From Trissonchulus latispiculum (taxonomy: Eukaryota > Nematoda > Enoplea > Enoplida > Ironidae), in the NCBI GenBank assembly GCA_030248195.1, contig JASAND010030481.1, positions 16,979 to 80,978 on the forward strand: DNA of 64,000 nucleotides, given 5' to 3'. The notes under the pieces are model-generated. The model saw nothing but the letters and a program-made list of their open reading frames with translations. It searched no databases and was not told the origin of the DNA. How positions within the stretch are numbered: position 1 is the first letter of the stretch; every line of letters begins with the position of its first letter. Below, piece after piece: positions 33,720-44,871 of the stretch. A program made the translations under genes and the position numbers.

Positions 33720-34730
33720 TCAAGGCCCCTTTCGCCTTGCCCTGGTGGCTTTCAAAAGTACCCTATCGCCAATGACGAACGTCGGCAAACTGGAATTTTT
33801 ATCGTGCTGCTGTTTCTGGGTTAGGTGCGCGGTACTCAAATGCATCTTTACCTGCTTATATACTTTAACCATCCCCCGTTCCAACTTCTTGGTGTAATCG
33901 TGAGGTGTTGTTTTACTACCGCCGCAGTTCTCGAATATCGAGGTATCTAACGGTAGGCGAGGCTGTCGGCCGTAGATTATCTCAAATGGAGCAATCTTAG
34001 TGGAAGATTGGATACAGGCTCTTAACGCCAGAGCAGCAAACGGCGAATATAAATCCCAGTCCGTAGCTCTACGGTTGGCATATGTGGACAAAATCCCCTT
34101 TACAGACCGAATCGCCCTTTCCACCAACCCAATGGACTGTGGATGATAAGCAACCGTGGACACCTTACGGCACCTCAATTGTCTGGCTACCTGACGAAGC
34201 ATACTAGATGTGAAAGCACGGCCTTGGTCGGACACCAACGTGCGCGGACATCCATGCCTACAGACAATATCCTCCGCGAAATGTTTTGCAACAATGGCGC
34301 TATCCATCTTACGAGTGGGAAACAATTCAATCCATTTTGAAAAATAATCAACAAAAACAAGTAGGTAACGATTCTTGTTTTTGGTCCGCGGTAAGGGCCC
34401 AACAAAATCTACTGCTATACGGTCAAATGGCGCAGATGTCATAGACAATGTTTGCAGTGGCGCTTTTGGGCATTTTCCTGTTTTGAATTGCTGACACTCA
34501 TCACACGAGCGGCACCAAGCTATTACATCTTGCCTCAGACGTGGCCAATAATACCGAGGCAGCAGTCGACCCATTGTTTTGAAAACACCAGTGTGGCCGG
34601 ACGGTGGATAGTCATGAGCCTGACGTAATATGTCTCGCTGAAGAGTTGCAGGAACGACTACTCTCGTGGCCCTACCCTTCCAAAAGCGCAACAATATGCC
34701 ATCCTGAATGACAAAATCTTTAATATTCAC
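33720..34730 (-). pseudogene. pol: Gypsy integrase
   Basis: This 336-codon segment has the HHCC zinc-binding domain (H39, H46, C76, C79) and the catalytic core with D108 (IAVDFVG), D168 (VSDQG) and E204, a D-35-E spacing typical of retroviral-type integrases. Integrase inserts element cDNA into the genome. The catalytic triad is intact. The segment is in the same frame as the RNase H segment (35600-34812) but is separated from it by two in-frame stops (near 34812 and 34755). The C-terminus after LLKATRARRKGP is short. Confidence 0.92.
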
Positions 34731-34811
34731 ACCTCGTGGAAGTTCCTCTGGTGGATTTCATTTTTGTAAGTTCCTCAATATCGGGCGGCAAAAGTCATCT
34801 CCTAGTTGCTC

Positions 34812-35600
34812 TTATTGTAACGTCGAAGGTGTGATCGTTCCATCGAAGGGTATATCGACAACAAATACACCCTTACCGGCGTTTGCTATAGGGGACCTGG
34901 ACGTCCCAGCATTACCCGTATTCTTACTTACCGGAGCCCTTGACAAGGCATCTGCCACTGTATTTTGTTGCCCAGTTTTGTAGTTTATCGTCATATATCC
35001 GTCATACTCTTGAAGAGCCAGCGACCACCGTATCAACCTATTAGAAGGTGTACGAAGAGACCGTAACCAGCAGAGAGGGTTATGATCAGTAAATACCGCA
35101 AAGTTGCAGCCATAAACATATGGACGAAAGATCTGCAAAGCCCAAACCAATGCTAAGGCTTCCTGCTCAATGGGAGGATATTTCGCTTCAGCCGGCTGCA
35201 ATTTTCGACTAATAAAACAGACTGGACGCTCGCCTGCATCAGTCATTTGAGACAGAACTGCACCAATGCCTACGCCACTGGCGTCAGTGTGTATGATGAA
35301 GTCTCTGTGGAAGTCAGGAAGAGCTAAAACCGAATTGGTAGACACGCTATGGCGAGCATCCTGAAAACTCTGTTCGGCTGATGCATCCCAATGAAACTCT
35401 CTATTTTTCTTGAGAAGCTTATAAAGTGGATTTGCTATTGTGGCCAAATTTGGAATGAACTTACGATAGTAGGAAAGAAGACCTAGAAACCGTTTAAGCT
35501 CCGTGACACTCTTAGGCTGCGGAAAGTTTGCAATGGCTTCAACTTTACTAGGGTCGGGCCTCAGCTCATTCTCGGATATCACATGTCCCAAATATGGCAC
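34812..35600 (-). pseudogene. pol: Gypsy RT C-terminal part and RNase H
   Basis: The segment opens with the RT connection block (YLGHVIS), then has tether and RNase H sequence with D106 in IIHTDASGVGIGAVL, the ALVWAL block and TDHNPLCWL, as in Gypsy RNase H. It is shifted by one base from the upstream RT segment; the break lies in the A-rich stretch near 35640. It ends at an in-frame TAA. Confidence 0.9.
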
Positions 35601-35632
35601 CGAATTTGCACAAAATACGCACCTTTCACTTT

Positions 35633-37243
35633 TTAATAATACTTTTTACCTTTCAACTTTAATCCTGCATTACGCAAAAGCGAAAAAACAGAACGAAGGT
35701 GTTCCATATGGTCTTCCATCGTCTTGGAATACTCTATGATGTCGTCAATGTACACTAGAGCGAATTTCCTTAAACAAGTTTTGAGTACCGTTTCCATTAG
35801 CCGTTGAACAGTAGCCGGTGCGTTTGTTAGGCCAAAAGGCATAACCGTAAATTCGAAGAGCCCTTCTCTTGTGACAAACGCCGTTTTCTCTCGATCCTCA
35901 GGTGCGACTCCGATTTGCCAATAGCCGCTGGAAAGGTCTAATGTTGTAAAATACTTTGCCCCTGTTAAAGCGTCTATGGTTTCATCTATTCGTGGAATTG
36001 GATAAGCATCTTTCCTTGTAAGGGAGTTCACCTTGCGAAAATTTATGCAGAAACGGTCAGAACCGTCTTTCTTTTTGACAATCATCACTGGTGATACCCA
36101 TGGAGAATTGGACGGTGTTATGATGCCACGGCTCCTCATATCCTCAACGTGGTCATGTTCCACCTGTTGTTCATGTGGTGCCAACCTGCGATGTCGTTGT
36201 TTAACAGGGTTATACCCTTGCGTATCAATTTTATGAGTGACGACATTTGTTCTACCTATGTCTCTGTCATTCTGGGAAAAAACATCAGCATTTTTGTGCA
36301 GTAAAGAGCACAGCTTTGCCACTTCGCCAGAATTTTCACGACAACCTATTTTCTCGAAGCTAACACCGGGTGGCAAAGCAAACGATGGCTTAACTGTGCC
36401 GCCGTCTTCGGCTACAGTAAAGCACCCAGTTACGTTTTCTCTAGAGTCCTTTGACACTTTACCGTTACTAACAGTGGGAACTTTAACTTCACCAACATAT
36501 GGACGAAGATGCCCTAGTATCCTTCCCTTTTTCAGCCTAATTGGTTTATTGGAATTATTGACAGCTAATACTGGTAGTCTACCTGTTTTCGGACGGACCA
36601 ATGCGCAATTTGCAGATAGACGTGGTATGTCCATAGTTGGTTCGAAAAGGAAAGTGTTCTCAAAAAATATCCCTGCTACACCGTTGAACAATACTTTAGA
36701 GTGGGCCGGAACTGTTGATCCCCTACGTAGGGTAACCCTAAACTGAACATCATCGAAAACTTCAGCAGCAACTGGGAGATTATGAAGGAACTTCTGCGGC
36801 GTTACATTTGAAGTGATAGGTAAGATTGAACCATCCGGAAACGTCACGTGGTTATTGTGAAAATCAAGCTGGAGCTTTTGATCTTTGATAAAACTCATCC
36901 CTAACAAACAGTCAACTATAACGTCTTCGGCTACAATAAACGGGACTTCTATCTGATCACCCCCGAATGAAACAGATAATAAGCACAACCCCGTTATAGT
37001 TAAATTCACACCACTTACACCCTTCGGATTACAACAACATTTCTGCAATTTAACTTGTGGAAATAACGAATAAAATTTTTTAGAGATTATATTAACGCTT
37101 GACCCTGTGTCTAATAATATTTGCGTTTGACGACCGTTAATTTTCCCAGAAACATGCAAAGGATTCTGAGCAGACATTGTAACTTTTGCACACGTTTCAA
37201 ACAAATAATTACAAACATTACATACAAAATTTCTAGTATTCAA
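35633..37243 (-). pseudogene. pol: Gypsy protease and reverse transcriptase
   Basis: The open segment has retropepsin with LLDTGSS (D45 from the first Met), a long region conserved with the other copy, then RT with DLSSGYWQIG, MPFGLTNAPAT and catalytic YIDD at about 498-501. The pol frame is open upstream of the first Met and overlaps the end of gag by one frame change, so pol was probably made by frameshifting. No classic slippery heptamer is evident at the overlap. The frame is lost at 35633 by a one-base change. Confidence 0.9.
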
Positions 37244-37302
37244 GGGGTAGTCTACTTGTGAAACAGTGTCGACCCTTGCCTCCCCCGCCGGCGAGGGCCG
37301 TA

Positions 37303-38253
37303 TCAGTTTACCTGACGTTTTGAAACCACAGATTTAACCGAAGTTTCACGCCGTCGCAGAGCACATTGCCTAGCAATGTGTCCCTTATTGTGACAAACAT
37401 AACATTCTATATCACTGCGATTGTTCCGTATTTCGGACGGTTTGACTGCATCACACAATTTTTGCATCTGAGACTCTAAACGCTTTAGACGGTCGTCAAA
37501 CGAGGGCTGTAAAGCAGGTGTTTGCACTGCACATACGGAACTTTGCTGGTTTGCCATATTTGCTGTCAGTTTTGTAACGGAAGCTACAAGACGTTCATTT
37601 TGTAACTTAAGTTCCTCAAGCTGTTTATTAACGTCAGCGAAGCTTTTATCTGAATCTGTTGCAGTAGAGACAGCATATTCCACCCGTTTTGCAAGACTAA
37701 CTGCCGCTTCAAGAGTTTCTGGGTTCGATTTAATAAGTTCGGTTCGAATGACCGGTAACGACTGGTGGATGAAATGTTTTAGAAGCAGTTGAGCGACTTG
37801 CTCTCTAGTTTTATCCGGATAAGCTTGCCTTGCGATTTTAGAAAGCTTATGTTTAAAATTTTCAACAGTTTCAGCAGTTTGTTGATGAATTTCAGTTAGT
37901 CTTATCCACTGTAAGTCTTTCTCTTTCGAGTCACACAACTTAGATTTAAGGGCTACCCTGAGCGAATCAGCTGTAGCCTTATCAGCTTCTAGATCTGCCC
38001 ACAACCGAGCCGCTTTGCCATCTAAGTGGCCTTTTATACAACGCAATTTCTTTTCGTCATTCCAGCCGTTTGCTTCAGAAATTCTGTTCAAAGTATCAAA
38101 CCATTCAAAAACATCTTGTCCACCCTCCCCTGTCAACTTAGGCGGAAGAGAAATCGGAAAGAAATTTTCGAGCACATTATCGTTGACGTTTTGTTCATTC
38201 GTGACTAAACCTAAATTTCTAAGTTCTCTGTTTCCGATTCTATACCTAGGCAT
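37303..38253 (-). CDS. gag: Gypsy gag (intact)
   Basis: 316 codons starting MPRYRIGNRELRN and ending in a CCHC zinc knuckle (CYVCHNKGHIARQC, about residues 281-294) followed by a basic tail. The central part contains a capsid-like LPPKLTGEGGQDVFEWFDTL block and a coiled-coil-prone region around LEELKLQNERL. Gag forms the particle and binds RNA. Unlike pol, this frame is uninterrupted, so the element could still make Gag. The ATG at 38253-38251 follows the leader by about 175 nt. Confidence 0.92.
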   Translation of the reverse strand: MPRYRIGNRELRNLGLVTNEQNVNDNVLENFFPISLPPKLTGEGGQDVFEWFDTLNRISEANGWNDEKKLRCIKGHLDGKAARLWADLEADKATADSLRVALKSKLCDSKEKDLQWIRLTEIHQQTAETVENFKHKLSKIARQAYPDKTREQVAQLLLKHFIHQSLPVIRTELIKSNPETLEAAVSLAKRVEYAVSTATDSDKSFADVNKQLEELKLQNERLVASVTKLTANMANQQSSVCAVQTPALQPSFDDRLKRLESQMQKLCDAVKPSEIRNNRSDIECYVCHNKGHIARQCALRRRETSVKSVVSKRQVN

Positions 38254-38426
38254 GAGCCAAGAGTACTAAGAGACATACCATTTTTATCGCAGTCATTGGT
38301 AATGGCAGATTTGCTTTTAGAAATCCAGTGATTGCTTCTAGAGTTCGATTTATTCACCACTCCATATCACGGCTTTCTGCGGAAGGGAAGACGGAAACGA
38401 AGCGATGAGTCCTAACCAATAAGTAT

Positions 38427-38444
38427 ATCCCGGACGAGCCCCCA
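38427..38444 (-). promoter_or_regulatory. Primer binding site, tRNA-Pro
   Basis: On the minus strand TGGGGGCTCGTCCGGGAT, two bases after the 5' LTR, is the 18-nt complement of the tRNA-Pro 3' end, the same primer choice as murine leukaemia virus. Confidence 0.93.
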
Positions 38445-38446
38445 AA

Positions 38447-38635
38447 TGAAAAGATCCAGCCCAACTAACAAGGCTCTCAGCAATAAAGACACGTCAGCGT
38501 TTTACTCGACAGTGTTCCAAAACATCACAAGCTGCAACTACCTGCAGCAACCACTTGAGTAAAGGGTCAGATCACACTCAAAATCTAATCTAAAGCTCTT
38601 TTATATTTTTGATTGACACTACTATGGTTTTGACA
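38447..38635 (-). repeat. Gypsy 5' LTR
   Basis: 189 bp, same boundaries as the 3' LTR. Outer flank CCTTC. Confidence 0.95.
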
Positions 38636-38864
38636 CCTTCTATAACAGTAAATACAACCGTTTGTAAAGCAAAAGCAGTCCGTCGCAAGAAAAAGTAATG
38701 CGTGGAGATAAACTGTCGTAAAGTGTAATCCACAGCTGTATAAGTTAAGTAACTCTCTAACGGAAACTCCTAAACTGTATATATTATATAGCAGAGACGA
38801 CATGCTAAAATGCTAGCGTTAATTATGCATAGGTAGGTATGGATTAAGTCTGCCACGGTTAGCG

Positions 38865-39010
38865 TTTTGCCAGATCTGGTCCGAGTCCGGGATTTACCCA
38901 GTTTGGGCCGGGTCCGGGTTTAACCCACCGAGTCCGGGTCCGGGTCCGGTCCGGGTTTTACCCACCAGGTCCGGGTCCGGGTCCGTGTTTTACCAAGCCT
39001 CCATATGTTG
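38865..39010. repeat. GTCCGG-word repeat island
   Basis: GGTCCGGGTCCGG and ACCCACC words in tandem; same style as the GGCCC islands. Ends are not resolved. Confidence 0.5.
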
Positions 39011-39198
39011 AAGCTAGCGGGGGTACTTGGCAAAAGGTCACAAGGTTGGGCTGCATGCGCAAGATTGACTGACAGCTGAAATCTGGAACAATTCCTTTTC
39101 TTTTATTAAAAAAGAAAAAAAAAATTGTTAATTTTTTGTGGAGAAAGGAGAGAGAGAAAAGAAGGAATTGAATTTTCGGGGGGGGGGGGAAGTCAGAG

Positions 39199-39305
39199 TA
39201 GAGATGAGCACGTGCCAGATTTTTTACCCGGTCCTCTGCTCCAAGATTTCCTCGGCCCGGCAGGCCGGCTCGCAAGCTGACAAACTTGGCCCGGCCCGAC
39301 CCGCC
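39199..39305. repeat. hAT-type terminus with GGCCCG words
   Basis: TAGAGATGAGCACGTGCCAG at 39199 shares its first ten bases with the right terminus of the element at 593-805 and is followed by GGCCCGGCAGGCCGG words. The partner end was not found. Confidence 0.45.
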
Positions 39306-39736
39306 TAAAGGAAATTTGCAAAAATTTAGTAACATGATTTCAGAGGCTTCAATACCCCATGGCAGGAAACGCTAGGCTATACTAAATGTTAAATTCTACT
39401 GTAAAGTAACGAGAATGAGTAAATTTTTAGCTAATTGTTAGTATCGGTTTGCGGGTAGTGGGGCGGATAGCGGGAAGAAAGTGGTACCCGTTTACAACTC
39501 TGCTGTAAACAATTACAACTATTTATTAGCAAACTATCTTCAAATCATAACTATTTTTGGTAATAATTTACAAACCACAAATGTGCTTTTACAGTTCATA
39601 TCATAAAGGTTCTGGGCACCCTTATGACACACATATGCATGATGGATTTACATTCTCCCAGACTCGGAAAGACTAAGTCACGGAACACATCGAAACTAAA
39701 AATAAGACATCATAAATTACATCAAAACAACAACAG
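39306..39736. other. Intergenic, nothing recognised
   Basis: AT-rich, with no supported gene. Confidence 0.5.
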
Positions 39737-40230
39737 AGGGTGGTACCGTATACCTAAAATTCGTTGATGACGATAATTTTTTTGTTTCCTGACTATCAAC
39801 CATACCTCCTTGAAGGGTTTCGTACTGCTCCAGTCAGAATGTCCATTTATCAAAATTAATGAATCGTTCAAGAATTAACGAATACAAAGCTTGGACTTTC
39901 ACTAAACGTTTTGCATCCTACATAGAAAATGTCGTCAAAGTTCAACACTTGAAAAACCCTGCACATTATTACTCACATTAGATGATTAATTAATTTTTAA
40001 CAAATTTAGTATCATTAGGATTCATGAGTAGGATTACGGCTGCAGATGATGCTATATTATGATTCATGTTATTTCCCGCATTTGTTATTAAGGTTCAGGT
40101 TTCTTGACTCTTCGGCAGGAAGCACCAACGGTTCAGGATCCAGTTCCGTTGTTGACCAGATCTAGAAGCACAGAAGTGTTCATGTTGATGGTTTGAAATT
40201 GTAAGGCAAAGCTCGAAGAGGGTTCTATGC
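39737..40230. repeat. Receptor upstream region, duplicated at 42165-42620
   Basis: GGTGGTACCGTATACCT starts both copies. Afterwards TTTCCTGACTA, the CTCA..TTA..TTAATTAATT stretch and a late GTAAGGC word occur in the same order in both, so this looks like an old duplication of a regulatory region. Confidence 0.45.
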
Positions 40231-40778
40231 ATGTCCATCCGCTACTCTATCCAAGGAAAATTGAAAAAAGACGCCTTTACGAAAATGTTACAATTTTTTG
40301 AATTTTCTTATCCCGTGGTGTTTAAAGGAACATTTGCAGAAAGATTTTATGACGTTAAAGCAATTGAAACTGGAACTATTTTACTTAATGTTTCCGCCCT
40401 GAGCTATTTCACACCTTTTCGAATTACGTAGTTTGTAGGAATATATTGTCTAATCCCAATCTACTAAGTTTGTTTCATTTCATTTAAACGTATCTCATAA
40501 GTGAACGTGAACGAATAAACGACTCATACACAAAAAGCTCTCGTTGTTCGACAGAAACTTGACCATCCTTACTTTCAAACAATTGCGATTAGTTCAAGTT
40601 CCCATAAGTTATAATAACTGAAAACAGGGTTGATCATGCTTGCCTCTTCAATATACAAAATAATATACAGTATGTATAACAATACAAATCTGAAATGCTA
40701 ATATTAATAATACAAATAGTGCAAGAATACAAACTTTAAACAATATACAAATGCTTGATTTTGCAGAAACCTGAAGTA

Positions 40779-41798
40779 ATGTCTTCGTCTTTCGAAGACA
40801 CTACTCATTCCATACCAAACAGTGTAATAACAAGCGTCTACATAGGTGAAGGAACCGTCCAACTTGTTGGAAATGCACTACTGGTTCTCGTATTTTTCTT
40901 CAATAAATCCTTACAAAGAAAGGACTTCGTGTTTCCTAAAGGATTGGCCTTCGCAGATTTCTTGATGGGCATTGGACAACTGACTATCGGTGTGAAACGT
41001 GTTATCGTGCAACATCAGGCAGAAGACCTGGAAGTTAAACCAGCCTGGAAATGTTTCATGTCCGTGCACGTCTTCGTTTTCTTGACAGGCGGCGTATGTG
41101 CCGCCACCATGATCTTGGTTATATCTCTAGAACGTCTCGTGGCATGCGTCACAACCACTACTTACTTTCACCTGAAACTAGTTTCTTTCAGAGTGGTTGT
41201 TGTCTTAGTATACCTACTGGGTCTGATAATTTACGTAATAAGCGCCCTTTATGTTGTCTTAAACAAGAGCCTGCGACCTGTGCCTGCTCAGTGCCCTTTT
41301 CGCCTGGCTGTACCTGCTTGGACAGCTATATTTTGGTGCTACTATCAGTTCTTCGCTGTTCTGCTAAGTGTGGTTATCTACATTATTGCTTTAATCAGTC
41401 TGCGTTACAAAAACTCTGACCAACTTCCGCATGTTATGCAGGCGCGGCGTCGACGTCAAATCCGTGTAACGAAAACTTTGTCAGCTGTAATCTTCTTTGG
41501 TCTATTTACACACAGCGGCCCAATGCTAATTGTAACAGCGTCATTCTTGAACTGGTTCCGAATTTCAACGGTCGTAATGAATATTGCATGGATCATGGTG
41601 AATGCAAACTCCGCAAACAATGTACTCATCTTCTACGTAAAGAACAAGGAGATACGGCAAGCATTTAGAAGTCTGTTTTGCAAGAGAAAGATTGAGACGC
41701 GTTTAAGTGTTCGTCATGATTCTTCCAGAAGCGCTGTGGTCTTGACGACTCGTTTGGCAATGCTCCCTGTGTCAAATGTGCAGGAAATTCAGCTGTAA
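40779..41798 (+). CDS. Seven-transmembrane G-protein-coupled receptor (rhodopsin-like, Srsx-like)
   Basis: A 339-codon single-exon frame with seven hydrophobic segments. TM1 has GNALLVLVFF, TM2 LAFADFLMG (the LAxAD pattern), TM3 ends in the arginine motif ERLVAC (DRY equivalent) with a conserved Cys at its top, and TM7 has NSANNVLIFY in place of NPxxY, followed by a basic C-tail. The third intracellular loop is short and basic (QARRRRQIRVTKTL). This fits a class A receptor; the layout resembles Srsx-type chemoreceptors, which is a guess. The ATG at 40779 is chosen because ATTTTGCAG just upstream looks like a splice acceptor, so a 5' untranslated exon may lie upstream. This is the only convincing intact protein-coding host gene in the window. 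Confidence 0.85.
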   Translation: MSSSFEDTTHSIPNSVITSVYIGEGTVQLVGNALLVLVFFFNKSLQRKDFVFPKGLAFADFLMGIGQLTIGVKRVIVQHQAEDLEVKPAWKCFMSVHVFVFLTGGVCAATMILVISLERLVACVTTTTYFHLKLVSFRVVVVLVYLLGLIIYVISALYVVLNKSLRPVPAQCPFRLAVPAWTAIFWCYYQFFAVLLSVVIYIIALISLRYKNSDQLPHVMQARRRRQIRVTKTLSAVIFFGLFTHSGPMLIVTASFLNWFRISTVVMNIAWIMVNANSANNVLIFYVKNKEIRQAFRSLFCKRKIETRLSVRHDSSRSAVVLTTRLAMLPVSNVQEIQL

Positions 41799-42164
41799 AT
41801 CATGCTCCATGAACTGCTGCCTTTAACAGTTGAATTGATTCAAATGTTTCTTTACTTGTCTAATTGTCTGGTATTGTCTGTCAAAAGTTACGAAGCTACT
41901 AAGGTTGGCTCCAGCTAACTTTACATTTCTGCGAACTTTCTTTACATTTTGGTTATATGATGCTAATGTAGAGGTTGATGACTTGGGTTTCGGGCTGAAT
42001 TTTTTGTAAAACGTTTGGGTTGACGCATAGAATGTGAGCCATCAGTGGCTTCCACAACGGTCACATAGTTCATAGCTGTCAGAAATCTTGAAACTTCACA
42101 ATAATTGAAGCATGGTGAGCTTGGTTGTAAGTTCCCGTGACTCGAGCACTCTAAGTGGGAAATA
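41799..42164. other. Receptor 3' flank
   Basis: No AATAAA was noted close to the stop codon. No other feature. Confidence 0.4.
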
Positions 42165-42620
42165 GGTGGTACCGTATACCTCATTTGTAGAAACCTGGCA
42201 CCGCATTACTACCTTTTCCTGACTACGAGCACTATAGTTTTTGTTCTATGCTAGAGACTCAATTCATAAAAATTACTGATTCGTGGCAATATTGAACGCA
42301 AAGCTGATCCTTCCACGACAATCTTGAATCCAACTTAGAAAGGATGCTGAAGTGGAGCTTCTACATTATACTCATCATTAACTAATTAATTCGTTTTTAA
42401 TTGAACCGTCGAAGTAGCGTTATGGCTACCGTTGATGGATTAGTTATTCATAGTGTATCCTGAATATGTTTTGAACATATTTCAAAGGTTCCTGTAATGC
42501 GCTTACTTTTTGACAGGGACCAGCACTAAGTGTCAGAGACCACTGGTGCTATATCCAAAAATAGAGAAGCTCGTTTAGACTGTTTCAAGGTGTAAGGCTC
42601 TCAGAGTGCTAAGCTTTGTC
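42165..42620. repeat. Second, diverged copy of the receptor upstream region
   Basis: It matches 39737-40230 in landmark order (see there). No receptor reading frame follows it, so the paralogous gene it once served appears to be lost or replaced. Confidence 0.4.
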
Positions 42621-43072
42621 AAACACGACTTTCATAAATATAAGCACATGAAAGCCGCGCCCTGCTAAGCCCAGAAGCGCAGCAGAGAAGCTGAAAACAA
42701 ACATTACAGCAGAAAACAGGAGAACTCTAAAGGTTTACAAATTATGGAATCCATTGGCACGTAAATGAACAAATATCAAGCTTTTCTGAGACATTGAAGT
42801 ATCGAAAAATATGATGCATTCAGCCTAAAACTAAGTTCTGCATTTTTTTACGCTTTATCGCTGAATTGCTTTTTGCAATCTATGATTCTGTGAGCAGGTT
42901 TAGGCTAGGTTAGGGTTTTTGTAAGTGGTCCAGCATCATGTGGCTCATCTTGTGAACCGAAAGATGCTGCTCTCCGCGGACTATTAAAAAAGTCAAGACG
43001 CGGAGAAGCGAAAACCAAGGATAGATAACTTATCCCCCAAACCAAACTGCCGCGCGGTTATTGCATTAGGTT
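42621..43072. other. No supported feature
   Basis: AT-rich, then a moderately GC stretch; it may include the 3' end of the SINE that follows. Confidence 0.4.
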
Positions 43073-43356
43073 AGGTTTAACCCCAGGAGATATCTCCGTC
43101 CTGCCACAGGACATGGCGGATTCTCAGCCATAGAGCCAGGAGTGCCACCTCCAAGAATTACTGCATCCGTGGACGGGGGCCGGCCCTTCTACACAGACTT
43201 ACCTTCCCACCTTAGTGGTACCCATTTACCGACCAGTTAAGGATGGATAGCTGGTTTGACTAGAGTCAGGAAAGCTTTGTATTATCCGGGGATCGAACCA
43301 CCGACCGTAAGATCGGAAGTTCTGACCAGCGCCTTAGACCACTCGGCCATCCCGAC
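43073..43356 (-). mobile_element. SINE with a tRNA-Leu/Ser-like head
   Basis: On the minus strand GTCGGGATGGCCGAGTGGTC begins a type-2 tRNA-like head (A box TGGCCGAGTGG, long-arm class, B box GGTTCGATCC) spanning 43356-43285. The acceptor stem is not closed at the 3' side. The sequence continues into a conserved-looking GC-rich body with GTCAACCAG- and GGTACCACT-type blocks. This fits a tRNA-derived SINE better than a working tRNA. Confidence 0.6.
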
Positions 43357-43357
43357 A

Positions 43358-43605
43358 CACCCTAAGTACAGCTATGAGCAGAGGATGTCGCTTTGTCCGA
43401 ATTTCATGTAACTTCATGTAAACCCAAAGTACCGCTGTGCAAACCCTAAGTATATACCTCTGTGCATACCCTAAGTTCCTCTGTGCAAACCCTAAGAACC
43501 GCTATGCAAACACTAAGTACCTCTGTGCAAACCCTAAGTACCGCTGTGCAAACCCAACTCTGTATATACCCTATGCATTAGTGCCGCTGTGCAAACCATT
43601 ACTCA
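43358..43605. repeat. Tandem repeat, ~22-bp unit CTGTGCAAACCCTAAGTACC
   Basis: About eight to ten degenerate copies. It abuts the SINE head on one side and a hAT-type terminus on the other. The CCCTAA inside the unit is telomere-like only by resemblance. Confidence 0.75.
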
Positions 43606-43609
43606 TAAG

Positions 43610-43760
43610 TAGGGTTGCGCCGGGGTCGTGTCAACCCCGATTAACTTATAAGCCCCGCATAATTTTCCAACGGCCCGGCCCAGTTAACTTTGGGGTCCGG
43701 CCTCGTTACACGGCTCCGGCAGCCCCTTGGCCCCGACGACCACGACGGCCCCGTCGTGCC
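43610..43760. repeat. hAT-type terminus with CCGGGGTC/CGACG words
   Basis: TAGGGTTGCGCCGGGGTCG fits YAGNGNTG and is followed by GC-rich words. A (TTA)n run follows at about 43785-43810. The right end is not found. Confidence 0.4.
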
Positions 43761-44154
43761 GTCCGACGTATACAACACACTTTATTATTATATTATTATT
43801 ATTATTATTTTCTGCTGTACATACGGATATTTCTTGGCGTACGTAGCACACATTTCTCTTTAATGTGACGCTGTGCCAGCCAGATAATAATTTTTTAATT
43901 GCTTTCAATCTTACTTATATTTGCATTTATGCACTTGCTGTGGCTCACCAGAGAATGTTTGAGTCACATGTTTCAGTTTTTCTATTATATTTGGCTTATT
44001 GTATTTCTTGTATTAGTGTTTGACATCTGTTTGCTTGATACTTGAAAACCTTTGTTTGAGAATTGAAAAGTTTCCTTTACTACTAATTTGATTCAATAAA
44101 GCCAGCTTGGACTAACAAAAGACTAACACCGGATTGCACTAATGAGGGTTAGCT

Positions 44155-44260
44155 CAGAGTTGCATGGGGCCCGGGTACCTGCGGGTACTCCCGAGTACCC
44201 GCGGGGCGGGGCGGGGCAGGCCGAATTTTACTACCCGCGCGGGCCGATGCGTGCTGATTT
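44155..44260. repeat. hAT-type terminus with GGGTACC words
   Basis: CAGAGTTGCATGGGGCCCGG followed by GGGTACTCCCGAGTACCCG and a GGGGC run. Same terminus class as 2464 and 12853 with a different word. Confidence 0.45.
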
Positions 44261-44440
44261 TGGGGTACTTTCATGGGGTTATTTTGCTTTCTACAAATTT
44301 GAAACATACCAAATTATATACAAAGAAGACAATATTTCAGATTTTTAAACATTATTTGACTTCGTTATGCTATTCAACACCTTCAGCATGTATACTCAGT
44401 TTGCATTATCAGCGTATTGAGTAATAACCTGTACCGTGAA

Positions 44441-44871
44441 TATATATGTTACGTACAAAACCCTAAATCGTACAAAACTAGTTTTGTATAGGTCATTATG
44501 TACAGAACTAGCTTTGTATGGCCTCCCTCGTACAATTCTAGTTTTGTATGGCTGTGACCGTACAATTCTAGTTTTGGACGTACAAAACTGTTTCGGTAAG
44601 ATTTAGCAACCATTTTTATTCATTATATACTATTCAAGTTCGTACATAATTTCAAACACTAAAGTTTTAAGATTTAATTCCCAAATAATAATAATGGAAG
44701 GCTATTTAGTCGATAAAAAGCAGAGACGAAAGTAGTCGAGGATTTGAATTTGAATTTGGGAATGCAGTCTGGTAGCGTGGAAGCTTTCTCCTACTTACGC
44801 CTAATAAAACTAGCTTTGTACAAAATGACCAATACAAAACTAGTTTTGTACTATTTAGGGTATTGTACGTA
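44441..44871. mobile_element. MITE carrying the Polinton insertion in its right terminus
   Basis: The left end TATATATGTTACGTAC continues as AAAACCCTAAAT. The right end, read inward across the Polinton junction (61143-61156 then 44871 leftwards), gives TATGGTTACGTACAATACCC. So the two ends are inverted repeats once the Polinton is removed. Inside are repeated short palindromes GTACAAAACTAGTTTTGTA. No ORF. Confidence 0.65.

Larger units (their letters stand above)
31674..38635 (-). mobile_element. Complete Gypsy-type LTR retrotransposon, 6.96 kb
   Basis: Two 189-bp LTRs, a tRNA-Pro primer site, gag, pol (protease, RT, RNase H, integrase), an extra 3' ORF and a polypurine tract are all present in the right order on the minus strand. 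The flanking CCTTC at 31669-31673 and 38636-38640 is a 5-bp target duplication. The LTRs differ at four positions (about 98% identity), so insertion was recent, yet pol carries at least three disabling changes. Confidence 0.96.

Noticed and set aside
40755..40778. Receptor start eight codons upstream at TTG
   Set aside because: ATTTTGCAG here looks like a splice acceptor, and the ATG at 40779 is the natural start.
43285..43356. Functional tRNA-Leu or tRNA-Ser gene
   Set aside because: The 3' acceptor strand is missing; the sequence continues into a SINE-like body.
43430..43600. Interstitial telomere repeats (CCCTAA)
   Set aside because: CCCTAAG is only a part of a longer 22-bp unit and never repeats by itself.
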